A DNA stretch of 64,000 bases, from assembly GCA_902464495.1 (NCBI GenBank), contig CABQJK010000004.1, positions 29,428 through 93,427 on the forward strand, read 5' to 3'. The notes below the pieces were generated by a model. That model saw nothing but the letters and a program-made list of their open reading frames with translations, made no database searches and was not told where the DNA came from. Both the position numbers and the translations under genes were made by a program. Position 1 is the stretch's first letter. Each line of letters starts with the position of its first letter. This stretch comes from an uncultured Collinsella sp. (GTDB lineage Bacteria > Actinomycetota > Coriobacteriia > Coriobacteriales > Coriobacteriaceae). Below, in pieces: positions 53,502 to 61,386 of the stretch.

Positions 53502-54647
53502 ATGGACCTTGCTGACATCCGCCAGGCCATCGATGGCATCGACACCACGCTCCTCAACAGCTTTGTCGAGCGCATGGACATTGCCACCGAAGTCGCCAAG
53601 TCAAAAATCGAGATGGGCAAGGCCGTCTTCGACCCCGCCCGTGAGCGCTCCAAGCTCAACAACCTCGCCAGCCGCGCGCCCGAGCGCTACGAGGCGCAGA
53701 CCATCACCCTGTTCCGTCTCCTCATGAGCATGAGCAAGGCCGAGCAGCAGCGCTACATCAACGAGCTCAAGGGCATCACCGTCTCGCAAAAGGCCCACGC
53801 CACGGCCGTGGCCTTTGACACACCCTTCCCCCAGACGGCCACCGTCGCCTGTCAGGGCGTTGAGGGCGCTTACAGTCAAATCGCCGCGTGCAAGCTCTTC
53901 GACGTGCCCGACATCGCGTTTTTTGAGACCTTCGAAGGCGTTATGCGCGCCGTGCGCGACGGCTTCTGCGAGTTTGGCGTGCTGCCCATCGAGAACTCCA
54001 CCGCCGGCTCGGTCAACGCCGTCTACGACCTGCTCGCCCAGTTCGACTTCCACATCGTGCGCTCACTTCGCCTCAAAATCGACCACAACCTGCTCGTCAA
54101 GCCCGGCACCAAGCTTGCTGACGTGCACGAGGTCTACAGCCACGGCCAGGCCATTGCCCAATGCGCCGGCTTTATCGAGGCGCACGACCTGCACGCCACC
54201 AAGTACCCCAACACGGCCATGTCGGCCGAGATAGTCGCCAGCTCCGAGCGCACCGATGTTGCCGCCATCGCATCGCGCAGCTGCGCGGCACTCTACGGCC
54301 TGGAGGTACTGGAGCCCAACATCCAAGACTCGGACAACAACTACACGCGCTTTGTCGTCATCAGCCGCGAGCCGCGCGTCTACCCCGGCGCCAACCGCAC
54401 CTCGCTCATGATTACCACGGCCAACGAGCCGGGCGCACTCTATCGCGTACTCGAGCGCTTCTACGCGCTCAATATCAACCTCATCAAGCTCGAGAGCCGC
54501 CCCATCCCCGGGCACGACTTTGAGTTTATGTTCTACTTTGACCTGGACTGCCCCTTTGGCAGCAAGGCCCTCGATGACCTGCTCGATTCCATCGACGACG
54601 TGTGCGAGAGCTTCACCTACTTTGGCAGTTACACGGAGGTGCTCTAG
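53502..54647 (+). CDS. pheA: chorismate mutase / prephenate dehydratase (P-protein)
   Basis: Bifunctional enzyme of phenylalanine synthesis. The 381-residue protein has an AroQ-class chorismate mutase domain (about 1-85), a prephenate dehydratase domain (about 110-285) with the NNYTRF motif, and a C-terminal ACT domain (about 295-375) with the ESRP motif that binds Phe for feedback inhibition. ATG at 53502 follows AAAGGGG by 5 nt; the frame upstream of it runs into aroC and is not used. Confidence 0.96.
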   Translation: MDLADIRQAIDGIDTTLLNSFVERMDIATEVAKSKIEMGKAVFDPARERSKLNNLASRAPERYEAQTITLFRLLMSMSKAEQQRYINELKGITVSQKAHATAVAFDTPFPQTATVACQGVEGAYSQIAACKLFDVPDIAFFETFEGVMRAVRDGFCEFGVLPIENSTAGSVNAVYDLLAQFDFHIVRSLRLKIDHNLLVKPGTKLADVHEVYSHGQAIAQCAGFIEAHDLHATKYPNTAMSAEIVASSERTDVAAIASRSCAALYGLEVLEPNIQDSDNNYTRFVVISREPRVYPGANRTSLMITTANEPGALYRVLERFYALNINLIKLESRPIPGHDFEFMFYFDLDCPFGSKALDDLLDSIDDVCESFTYFGSYTEVL

Positions 54648-55898
54648 ATGACCGATGTCGCCGCAACCCGCCCCTACGGCGTGCTGGGCCGCGTGCTGGG
54701 CCACAGCTACACCCCGACCATCTACAAGGAGCTCGCGGGGCTCGAGTACGTACGATTTGAGCGCGAGCCCGAGGACCTCCAGGCTTTTATGACGGGCGAC
54801 GAATGGGAGGGTACCAACGTGACCATCCCCTACAAGCGCGCCGTCATGGACTATCTGGACGAGCTGAACCCGCTCGCCGAGCGCATGGGCAACGTCAACA
54901 CCATCACGCGCCTGCCCGACGGGCGCCTGCGCGGCGACAATACTGACTATTTCGGTTTTCAGTGCCAAGTCGAGGAGCTGGGGGTTGAGGTTACCGGCAA
55001 GAAGGTTCTCGTGCTCGGAGCCACCGGCGGCGCCGGCACCACGGCAAGTATGGTGCTGGGAGATCTGGGCGCCATCGTTGTGCCCGTGGGCCGCACGAGC
55101 GAGGTCAACTACGACAACATCGCGCAGCAGTCCGATGCCGCCCTGCTCGTCAACTGCACGCCTGCCGGCATGTTCCCCCACTGTCCCGATGCCCCCTGCA
55201 CGCTCGAGGGGCTCGATGCGCTCGAGGGCGTCATCGACATTGTCTACAACCCTGCACGCACGGGCCTGATGCTCGAGGCCGAGCGCCGCGGCATCCCCTG
55301 CATCGGCGGCCTGCTGATGCTCGTGGCCCAGGCGGCGCAAGCCGTTGAGCGCTACACCGGCCAGGTCACTCCGCGTGAGCGCATTCTGGACGTAACGGAG
55401 CGCCTGTCACGCCGCGAACAGAACATCGCGCTGATCGGTATGCCGGGCTCGGGCAAGACCCGCGTGGGCGAGCAGATTGCCCTGCTCACGGGGCGAGAGC
55501 ACATCGACCTGGACCGCGCCCTCGAGGAGCGCCTGGGCATGCCCTGCGCCGACTTTATCGTCGAGCGCGGCGAGGCGGCCTTCCGCGAGCAGGAGACGGC
55601 GGCGCTGGCCGGCATCTCCAAGCGCAGCGGCCTGGTGCTTTCCACGGGCGGCGGCGTGGTCACGCGCGACGAGAACTACCCGCTACTGCACCAGAACAGC
55701 CAGATCGTGATGCTCAACCGCAAGCTTGACGAACTCGCCCACAAGGGTCGCCCCATCACCGCCCGCGATGGCATCGACAAGCTGGCCGAGCAGCGCATGC
55801 CGCGCTACCGCGCCTGGGCCGACCACCTCATCGACTCGCGCGATTGCGCCGCCAACACCGCCCAAGCCCTCCTCGACACCCTCCCACCCGCTCTCTAA
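54648..55898 (+). CDS. aroE-aroK: shikimate dehydrogenase / shikimate kinase fusion
   Basis: One chain carries the fourth and fifth shikimate steps. Of 416 residues, about 1-250 form shikimate dehydrogenase (NVTIPYKRAVMDYLDE with catalytic Lys, NTDYFGFQ, LGATGGAGTT) and about 260-416 form shikimate kinase with Walker A GMPGSGKT, DLDRALEE and TGGGVV. No frameshift or stop separates them. ATG directly follows the pheA stop behind GGAGG. Confidence 0.96.
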   Translation: MTDVAATRPYGVLGRVLGHSYTPTIYKELAGLEYVRFEREPEDLQAFMTGDEWEGTNVTIPYKRAVMDYLDELNPLAERMGNVNTITRLPDGRLRGDNTDYFGFQCQVEELGVEVTGKKVLVLGATGGAGTTASMVLGDLGAIVVPVGRTSEVNYDNIAQQSDAALLVNCTPAGMFPHCPDAPCTLEGLDALEGVIDIVYNPARTGLMLEAERRGIPCIGGLLMLVAQAAQAVERYTGQVTPRERILDVTERLSRREQNIALIGMPGSGKTRVGEQIALLTGREHIDLDRALEERLGMPCADFIVERGEAAFREQETAALAGISKRSGLVLSTGGGVVTRDENYPLLHQNSQIVMLNRKLDELAHKGRPITARDGIDKLAEQRMPRYRAWADHLIDSRDCAANTAQALLDTLPPAL

Positions 55899-55901
55899 CC
55901 A

Positions 55902-55940
55902 AAACCGCCACAAAGGGGACAGGCACCTATGTGGCGGTTT
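55902..55940. repeat. palindromic intergenic element between aroE-aroK and aroQ
   Basis: Perfect 11-bp inverted arms AAACCGCCACA / TGTGGCGGTTT (55902-55912 and 55930-55940) enclose a 17-nt loop containing AGGGGACAGGCACCT, itself partly symmetric. The element fills most of the 64-bp gap. It has the look of a dispersed REP-like sequence, but no second copy is in this window. Confidence 0.6.
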
Positions 55941-55962
55941 CTCGACTGCAAAGGAAGCAAAC

Positions 55963-56400
55963 ATGAAAGCACTCGTCATCAACGGCCCCAACCTCAACAT
56001 GCTCGGCATTCGCGAGCCGGGTATCTACGGCAGCGACAACTACGACCGCCTGGTCCAGATCTGCCAGGAGGCGGGCGCCGCGCAGGGCTTTGACGAGGTC
56101 GAGGTCTTCCAGTCCAACCACGAGGGCAGCATCGTCGACAAGATCCAGGAGGCCTACGGCAAGGTCGACGGCATCGTCATCAACCCGGCGGCATACACGC
56201 ATACGAGCGTGGCGATCCTCGACGCCCTCAAGGCCGTCGCCATCCCTGCCGTCGAGGTGCACATCAGCGCCGTAGAGACGCGCGAGGACTTCCGTCAGGT
56301 GAGCTATGCACGCCTTGCCTGCTTCGCCACCATCACCGGCGAGGGCTTGCAGGGCTACGCCCACGCGCTGGAGCTGCTGAAAGAGCATCTCGAAAAGTAA
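55963..56400 (+). CDS. aroQ: 3-dehydroquinate dehydratase, type II
   Basis: Third shikimate step. The 145-residue protein has NGPNLNMLGIREP, the catalytic Tyr in IYG, the NPAAYTHTSVAI block and the catalytic His in EVHIS. The usual SNxHxRE segment after it is SAVETRE here, a variation of substrate-loop residues. ATG is 7 nt after AAGGA. Last gene of the operon, followed by a terminator. Confidence 0.96.
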   Translation: MKALVINGPNLNMLGIREPGIYGSDNYDRLVQICQEAGAAQGFDEVEVFQSNHEGSIVDKIQEAYGKVDGIVINPAAYTHTSVAILDALKAVAIPAVEVHISAVETREDFRQVSYARLACFATITGEGLQGYAHALELLKEHLEK

Positions 56401-56425
56401 GACCGCAACACTACTGAATAATGAC

Positions 56426-56461
56426 AGCGGGAAGGGCCGACTTGGTCCTCCCCGCTTTTAA
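56426..56461 (+). terminator. intrinsic terminator of the aro operon
   Basis: AGCGGG...CCCGCT stem with an inner AGGGCC/GGTCCT pairing (56426-56456), followed by TTTTAATT on the plus strand. It lies between aroQ and the convergent acyltransferase gene. Confidence 0.85.
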
Positions 56462-57448
56462 TTACGCCTTCTTGATCACGTACGCCAATCCAATATCGCA
56501 GGCGCAACGCACTAGAGATGCAAAGAGCCACGATGCTGGCAGCGCCATAAGCAGCGGCATGGTCTGCCAGGGGATAAACCAATCGACCGCGTGGATTGCA
56601 AAGATGGCAAGACTGGCCTGTCCGCAGAACACGAGGGCTTGTTCAAAGGACCCCAAAACCGGCACGTCTTTCAACTTCTCCAGCGCCATGGAAACCCAGC
56701 ACACGCAGTAGCTGCCGGCAAGAGCGGCAACTGTCGCAACCACAAACCCATCCACGCGGCGGCTCGAAAGCTCAAGCCCACTCAGCGCGGCAAGGACAAG
56801 CCAAGCGGCACCGGCTCCAATAAACAGCAGGGGCTTGTTCACGCTCGGCTCCAGCCCCCTTTGGCGCGCCGTATAGCCAACCCACATCAGCAGCAAAATA
56901 TAGCAGCTCAGATCCAAATCGAGCAGCAGGTAAACACCCATTAATCGAGACACGCTCAATCCGCAAAAGGCAATCGCGGCACAGACAACGCCCCGCCAAA
57001 CAACCCCAATTCCGCGGCGATCAAACAGCCGCACGAGCACATTAAACAACAGGCGCGACGTAAACAGCGCCGCCAAAAACCATGCCATGCCAACGGCGGT
57101 AACGCCAAGCCCAGGCACATCAACGCCCGAGGCAAACACAAGCGTCTTAAGCCCCGCAACCAGCGTACCGCTCGTCAAAGGAGCGCCGCTCATCAAGAAC
57201 GTCGGCACCTGCCACGCCAGTGCAAGAACCACATACGGCACCAGCAGGCGCGACACCGAACCACTCAGCAGCTCGCGCCACGGCTTCGGCCTAAACGTAT
57301 ACCCGGCAAGAATAAAGAACACCGGCATATGAAACGAGAAGATCGCGTGCCGCAAGGGAGAGGGATTTGGGACGGTGTGCCCCACAATGACCAGAATAAT
57401 TGCAATTCCCTTTGCAATATCGATCCAGTCGAGCCTTTTGCTTCCCAT
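56462..57448 (-). CDS. acyltransferase 3 family membrane protein
   Basis: Probably O-acetylates or otherwise acylates a surface sugar. The 328-residue protein begins LDWIDIAKGIAIILVIVGHT, the acyltransferase-3 signature with the likely catalytic H24, and has about ten membrane segments with PVFFILAGYTF. ATG at 57448 follows AAAGG by 6 nt. It stands alone on the minus strand between the aro operon and tRNA-Arg(TCT). The substrate is not evident; proximity to the glycan cluster suggests a polysaccharide. Confidence 0.85.
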   Translation of the reverse strand: MGSKRLDWIDIAKGIAIILVIVGHTVPNPSPLRHAIFSFHMPVFFILAGYTFRPKPWRELLSGSVSRLLVPYVVLALAWQVPTFLMSGAPLTSGTLVAGLKTLVFASGVDVPGLGVTAVGMAWFLAALFTSRLLFNVLVRLFDRRGIGVVWRGVVCAAIAFCGLSVSRLMGVYLLLDLDLSCYILLLMWVGYTARQRGLEPSVNKPLLFIGAGAAWLVLAALSGLELSSRRVDGFVVATVAALAGSYCVCWVSMALEKLKDVPVLGSFEQALVFCGQASLAIFAIHAVDWFIPWQTMPLLMALPASWLFASLVRCACDIGLAYVIKKA

Positions 57449-57481
57449 TGCAAACCTTTCAAAACCGCAGCACACAAGATG

Positions 57482-57514
57482 AAAAAAGCCCAGACCACCA
57501 AGCGGTCCGGGCTT
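57482..57514 (-). terminator. intrinsic terminator after tRNA-Arg(TCT)
   Basis: An 11-bp stem with one wobble (arms ending AAGCCC/GGGCTT) is followed on the minus strand by TTTT, 10 nt past the tRNA. Confidence 0.85.
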
Positions 57515-57523
57515 AATAAACGA

Positions 57524-57600
57524 TGGTGCTCCATGGCGGATTCGAACCGTCGACCTTGGGATTAGAAGTCCCCTGCTCTATCCAACTGAGCTAATGGAGC
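57524..57600 (-). tRNA. tRNA-Arg, anticodon TCT
   Basis: 77 nt with encoded CCA. Acceptor GCTCCAT pairs with ATGGAGC, D arm TAGCTCAGTTGG, anticodon loop CTTCTAA with TCT at 34-36, T arm GACGG-TTCGAAT-CCGCC. Reads AGA codons, which are rare in this high-GC DNA. A TATAAT at 57647-57652 could be its -10, but no good -35 is seen. Confidence 0.97.
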
Positions 57601-57654
57601 AAATAACCGCACGCCCAAGCAAGCGCGAGCCTGCTAGGCGCAAGTAATTATAAC

Positions 57655-58422
57655 CTAGTTGAACTGCTCGCGGTATGCCTTGCAGACCTCGTCGACCGGG
57701 CCGTCCATGCGAAGGTCGCCCTTCTCAATCCAAACGGCGCGCTGGCAGATGCGCTCAACTTGCTCCATGGAGTGCGACACGAACAGAACCGTCACGTCAC
57801 CGCTCTGGATAAAGTGCTGAATACGGGCCTCACACTTTTGCTGGAAGAACACATCACCGACGGACAGCGTCTCGTCAACAATCAGGATATCGGGCTCGGT
57901 AATGGTAGCGATAGCAAAGGCAATACGCGCCACCATACCCGAGGAGAAGTTCTTGAGCGGCATGTCGACAAAGTTCTGCAGCTCAGCGAACTCGATAATG
58001 CCGTCAAAGTTGGCGTCGATGAACTCCTTGGTATAGCCGAGCAGGGCGCCGTTCAGATAGATGTTCTCGCGGGCTGTCAGCTCGGGGTCAAAGCCGGCAC
58101 CAAGCTCAATCAGCGGCGCGATGTTACCGTGCACTTTAACGCTGCCCTCGCTGGGCTCAAGCACGCCAGCGATGATCTTGAGCATCGTAGACTTACCGGA
58201 ACCATTGGTGCCAACCAGACCCACGACCTCGCCACGATGAATATCAAACGAGATATGCTTGAGCGCCCTAAACTCCTCAAAGAACAACTCGTGCTTGGCA
58301 AGCTTGATGAAGTACTCCTTGAGGTTGGTCAGCGACTCGGACGCCATGTTAAAGATCATGGTGACGTCGTCGACCTCGACAGCCAGAGGCTGCTCGCTGT
58401 AATCAACAACAGATTCAGTCAT
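57655..58422 (-). CDS. ABC transporter ATP-binding protein, polysaccharide/teichoic acid export type
   Basis: ATPase of an ABC-2 exporter for lipid-linked surface polymers (TagH/RfbB-like). The 255-residue protein has Walker A GTNGSGKST at 71-79, the signature FSSGM in LKNFSSGMVARIAFA, Walker B DILIVDE and the switch His in FVSHS. The N-terminal region (FNMASESLTNLKEY) is typical for this exporter subgroup. It lacks the C-terminal glycan-binding domain of Wzt. ATG is 7 nt after AGGAG and 11 bp past the permease gene. Confidence 0.93.
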   Translation of the reverse strand: MTESVVDYSEQPLAVEVDDVTMIFNMASESLTNLKEYFIKLAKHELFFEEFRALKHISFDIHRGEVVGLVGTNGSGKSTMLKIIAGVLEPSEGSVKVHGNIAPLIELGAGFDPELTARENIYLNGALLGYTKEFIDANFDGIIEFAELQNFVDMPLKNFSSGMVARIAFAIATITEPDILIVDETLSVGDVFFQQKCEARIQHFIQSGDVTVLFVSHSMEQVERICQRAVWIEKGDLRMDGPVDEVCKAYREQFN

Positions 58423-58433
58423 CACAGCACTCC

Positions 58434-59279
58434 TTAGATGTAGAGGATGAACTTGCGCTCGGACTTATGGAACACGGTGTAGCCAATAACAAGCGCAAGG
58501 ACCGCCCAAGCGACGCACATACCAAACGTCAAAAGCGAGGGCGTAGTCTGGAACAGGAAGATATCACGCATAAACTGCAGGTAGTTGTACATGGGGTTCG
58601 CATACACCAAGATCCGAACGATATGCGGCATCTGAGCAACAAAGTCGGTCGTCCAGAAAATAGGCGTGATATAGGTCCAAGCCGTGATGACAACACTCCA
58701 CAGATGCATAACGTCGCGGAAAAAGACCGTGAGAGCCGAGAGCATCATACCCAGGCCCATGCAGAAGCACATAAGCAGCAGCAGGCAGACCGGCAGCAGA
58801 ATCAGGTGCCAAGAAGGCATAACGCGGAACCACAGCATAACGATGGCAACGGCGACCAGCGAGAAGGCAAAGTTAACCAGCGAGAAGAGCACCTTCTGTA
58901 CTGGGAAGACCCAACGGTGCACCTTAACCTTCTTGAGCAGCGGGGCAGCACCCACGATCGACGTCAGGGCCTGGTTCGTAGACTCGGACATGACGGCAAA
59001 GGTAACGTTACCCACGATCAAGTACAGCGGGTACATCTCGGGCGTAATCGAGCCATTGCGGCCCTGGGCAAAAATCGTCGAGAACACGATGGCCATGACG
59101 ATCATCATCAGAAGCGGGTTGAGCACCGACCATGCGACGCCCAGAACGCTACGGCGATACTTGATCTTAAAATCCTTGGTAACCAGCTGACGAAGGATAA
59201 ACGCGTCCTTCTCAAATTCATTCTTAGCAAACGTCGCAGGCAGACTGCGAGCTTCTTGTTGCTTTGTCTGATCCGACAC
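58434..59279 (-). CDS. ABC-2 type polysaccharide/polyol phosphate export permease
   Basis: Membrane partner of the ATPase that follows (TagG/RfbA-like). The 281-residue protein has the KYRRSVLGVAWSVLNPL block before the first of six membrane segments and ends at FHKSERKFILYI. The start is GTG at 59279, 8 nt after AAAGGAG; the TTG at 59312 lies upstream of that site. A TATACT -10 candidate is at 59319-59324 on the minus strand. Confidence 0.93.
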   Translation of the reverse strand: MSDQTKQQEARSLPATFAKNEFEKDAFILRQLVTKDFKIKYRRSVLGVAWSVLNPLLMMIVMAIVFSTIFAQGRNGSITPEMYPLYLIVGNVTFAVMSESTNQALTSIVGAAPLLKKVKVHRWVFPVQKVLFSLVNFAFSLVAVAIVMLWFRVMPSWHLILLPVCLLLLMCFCMGLGMMLSALTVFFRDVMHLWSVVITAWTYITPIFWTTDFVAQMPHIVRILVYANPMYNYLQFMRDIFLFQTTPSLLTFGMCVAWAVLALVIGYTVFHKSERKFILYI

Positions 59280-59403
59280 GGATGCAACTCCTTTACTCGT
59301 AATCGTTGACAAACGAACAGTATAGACCCGACGGCCATGTAAACGATTCGCGCAACAAAACTGGAGAACTAACCCACATCTTAGGATGCCAAGCCCAAAC
59401 GGC

Positions 59404-59409
59404 TATACT
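59404..59409 (+). promoter_or_regulatory. candidate -10 element for the glycosyltransferase operon
   Basis: TATACT, 31 bp before the GTG start. TTAGGA stands 17 bp upstream as a weak -35. It is divergent from the TATACT proposed for the exporter genes about 80 bp away. Confidence 0.4.
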
Positions 59410-59439
59410 TTCAAGGATTGAATGTATAAGGAGCATTGA

Positions 59440-60411
59440 GTGAATTCTGAATCCATCGCCGTCATCATCCCCTGCTACAACGAAGCCCTCACGATCGGCA
59501 AAGTCATCGACGACTTTCACCGCGAGCTTCCGCAAGCGACGGTCTATGTCTATGACAACAACTCGTCGGACGACACCTCACGCATCGCCACCGAGCACGG
59601 CGCCACGGTCCGCTTTGAACCCCGTCAGGGAAAGGGCAACGTGTGCCGCCAGATGTTTCGCGACATCGACGCCGATTGCTACCTGATGGTCGACGGAGAC
59701 GACACCTATCCCGCCGAGGCGGCCAAAGCCCTCTGCGAGCCTATCCTCAACGGCACGGCCGATATGACCGTAGGCGACCGCCTTTCCAACGGCACCTACG
59801 CCGAGGAAAACAAGCGTGCTTTCCACGGCTTTGGCAACAATCTGGTCCGCGCCATGATCAAGTGGATCTATAGCTACAGCTTCGATGACGTCATGACCGG
59901 CTACCGCGCCATGAGCCGCCCGTTCGTCAAAACCTTCCCCGTGCTTTCCGAAGGCTTCCAGATCGAAACCGAGCTCTCGATCCACGCCGTCGACCACCGC
60001 TGGCGCATCAAAGATGTGCCCATCGAGTACCGCGACCGTCCGGAAGGCTCCGAGTCCAAGCTCAATACCGTGAGCGACGGCATTAAAGTCGTTGCGATGA
60101 TCGGCACGCTGTTCAAGGACTACCGCCCGCTGAAGTTCTTCAGCCTCGTCGCGCTTCTGTTTGCGGTGATCGGCCTCGTCCTGGGCATGCCCATCGTTGT
60201 CGAGTATTTCCAGACCGGCCTCGTTCCGCGCTTCCCCACCGCAATGCTCGCCGCGTCGTTTATGTTCCTGTGCGGCCTGAGCCTTGCAACCGGATTCATC
60301 CTCGATTCCGTGGCAAAGGTCGAAAAAAAGCAGTGGGAGGTCAACGTGTACAGCAAATACGCCTACGACGACCAGCTCGGCCACCCCACTTCCAAGCCAA
60401 GCGTGAGGTAA
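59440..60411 (+). CDS. family 2 glycosyltransferase (polyprenyl-phosphate sugar type) with membrane segments
   Basis: Likely transfers a sugar to a polyprenyl phosphate or growing glycan at the membrane. The 323-residue protein has the GT-A fold (VIIPCYNEALTIGKVI, VYDNNSSDDT, LMVDGDDTYP with the DxD-like acidic cluster) and two C-terminal membrane helices (about 230-290). The start is GTG 6 nt after AAGGAG. The next glycosyltransferase begins 6 bp downstream. Confidence 0.9.
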   Translation: MNSESIAVIIPCYNEALTIGKVIDDFHRELPQATVYVYDNNSSDDTSRIATEHGATVRFEPRQGKGNVCRQMFRDIDADCYLMVDGDDTYPAEAAKALCEPILNGTADMTVGDRLSNGTYAEENKRAFHGFGNNLVRAMIKWIYSYSFDDVMTGYRAMSRPFVKTFPVLSEGFQIETELSIHAVDHRWRIKDVPIEYRDRPEGSESKLNTVSDGIKVVAMIGTLFKDYRPLKFFSLVALLFAVIGLVLGMPIVVEYFQTGLVPRFPTAMLAASFMFLCGLSLATGFILDSVAKVEKKQWEVNVYSKYAYDDQLGHPTSKPSVR

Positions 60412-60417
60412 ACCACC

Positions 60418-61386
60418 ATGCCGCTCATCTCCATCGTCGTGCCGTGCTACAACGAGCAGGAATCACTTCCGATCTTTCTCAAAGAGCTCGATGGCGTCGT
60501 TCGCATCATGACCCAGCAAGACCCCGGCATTTCCTTTGAAGCCGTCCTCATCGACGATGGCTCGGCAGACAAAACGCTCGCCGTCATGAAGGCAGAAGCC
60601 GCGGCGGCGCATCCATACGCCATCCGCTGGCACTCTTTCTCGCGCAACTTTGGCAAGGAGGCGGCACTACTCGCCGGACTCCAGCACGCAAAGGGCGACT
60701 ATGTCGCCACCATGGATGCCGACATGCAGGACCCGCCCTCGCTCCTGCCGCAGATGTACGAGATCTTGCAGACCGAAGACTACGACAACGTCGCCACGCG
60801 TAGGACCACCCGCGAAGGCGAGCCTCCCATCAGGTCGTTCTGTGCCCGTATGTTCTACAAGATCATCAACCGCATTTCCAAGGCCGACATCGTCGACGGA
60901 GCACGCGATTTTAGGCTCATGAAGCGAGCTATGGTCAACGCCATCATCTCCATGGGCGAATACAACCGATTCTCCAAGGGCATTTACGGCTGGGTGGGCT
61001 TCAAAACCAAATGGCTCCCCTACGTAAACGTCAACCGCGTGGCCGGCGAGACCAAATGGAGCTTTTGGTCGCTGCTCCTCTATTCCATCGACGGCATCGT
61101 CGCGTTTTCCACGGCGCCGCTCTCCCTCGCCGCCCTCACGGGTATCGTCTTCTGTCTCATCGCTATTCTGGGATTCGTCGTCATCCTAGTAAAGACGCTT
61201 GTTTGGGGCGACCCCGTCGGCGGATGGCCGTCGCTCGCCTGCCTCATAACGCTGTTTGGCGGCATGCAGCTCCTGTGCCTGGGAATCATAGGTGAATACT
61301 TGGCAAAAGCCTACTTGGAAACCAAGCGACGTCCCATCTATATCATTCGAGAATCCAACGAGGAATCCGATGACACGGCCCAATAA
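60418..61386 (+). CDS. family 2 glycosyltransferase, GtrB/CsbB-like
   Basis: Probable undecaprenyl-phosphate sugar synthase. The 322-residue protein has ISIVVPCYNEQESLP, VLIDDGSADKT, MDADMQDPP, the DGARDFRLM segment and two membrane helices near the end, as in GtrB, CsbB and YkoT. The YfhO-like gene overlaps its last 17 bases. In Bacillus subtilis csbB and yfhO are adjacent and act together in glycosylation of lipoteichoic acid, so the pair probably works the same way here. Confidence 0.92.
   Translation: MPLISIVVPCYNEQESLPIFLKELDGVVRIMTQQDPGISFEAVLIDDGSADKTLAVMKAEAAAAHPYAIRWHSFSRNFGKEAALLAGLQHAKGDYVATMDADMQDPPSLLPQMYEILQTEDYDNVATRRTTREGEPPIRSFCARMFYKIINRISKADIVDGARDFRLMKRAMVNAIISMGEYNRFSKGIYGWVGFKTKWLPYVNVNRVAGETKWSFWSLLLYSIDGIVAFSTAPLSLAALTGIVFCLIAILGFVVILVKTLVWGDPVGGWPSLACLITLFGGMQLLCLGIIGEYLAKAYLETKRRPIYIIRESNEESDDTAQ

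Noticed and set aside
54063..55340. A 425-codon minus-strand frame opposite pheA and aroE-aroK
   Set aside because: Antisense to two certain enzymes in a continuous operon; no support as a gene.
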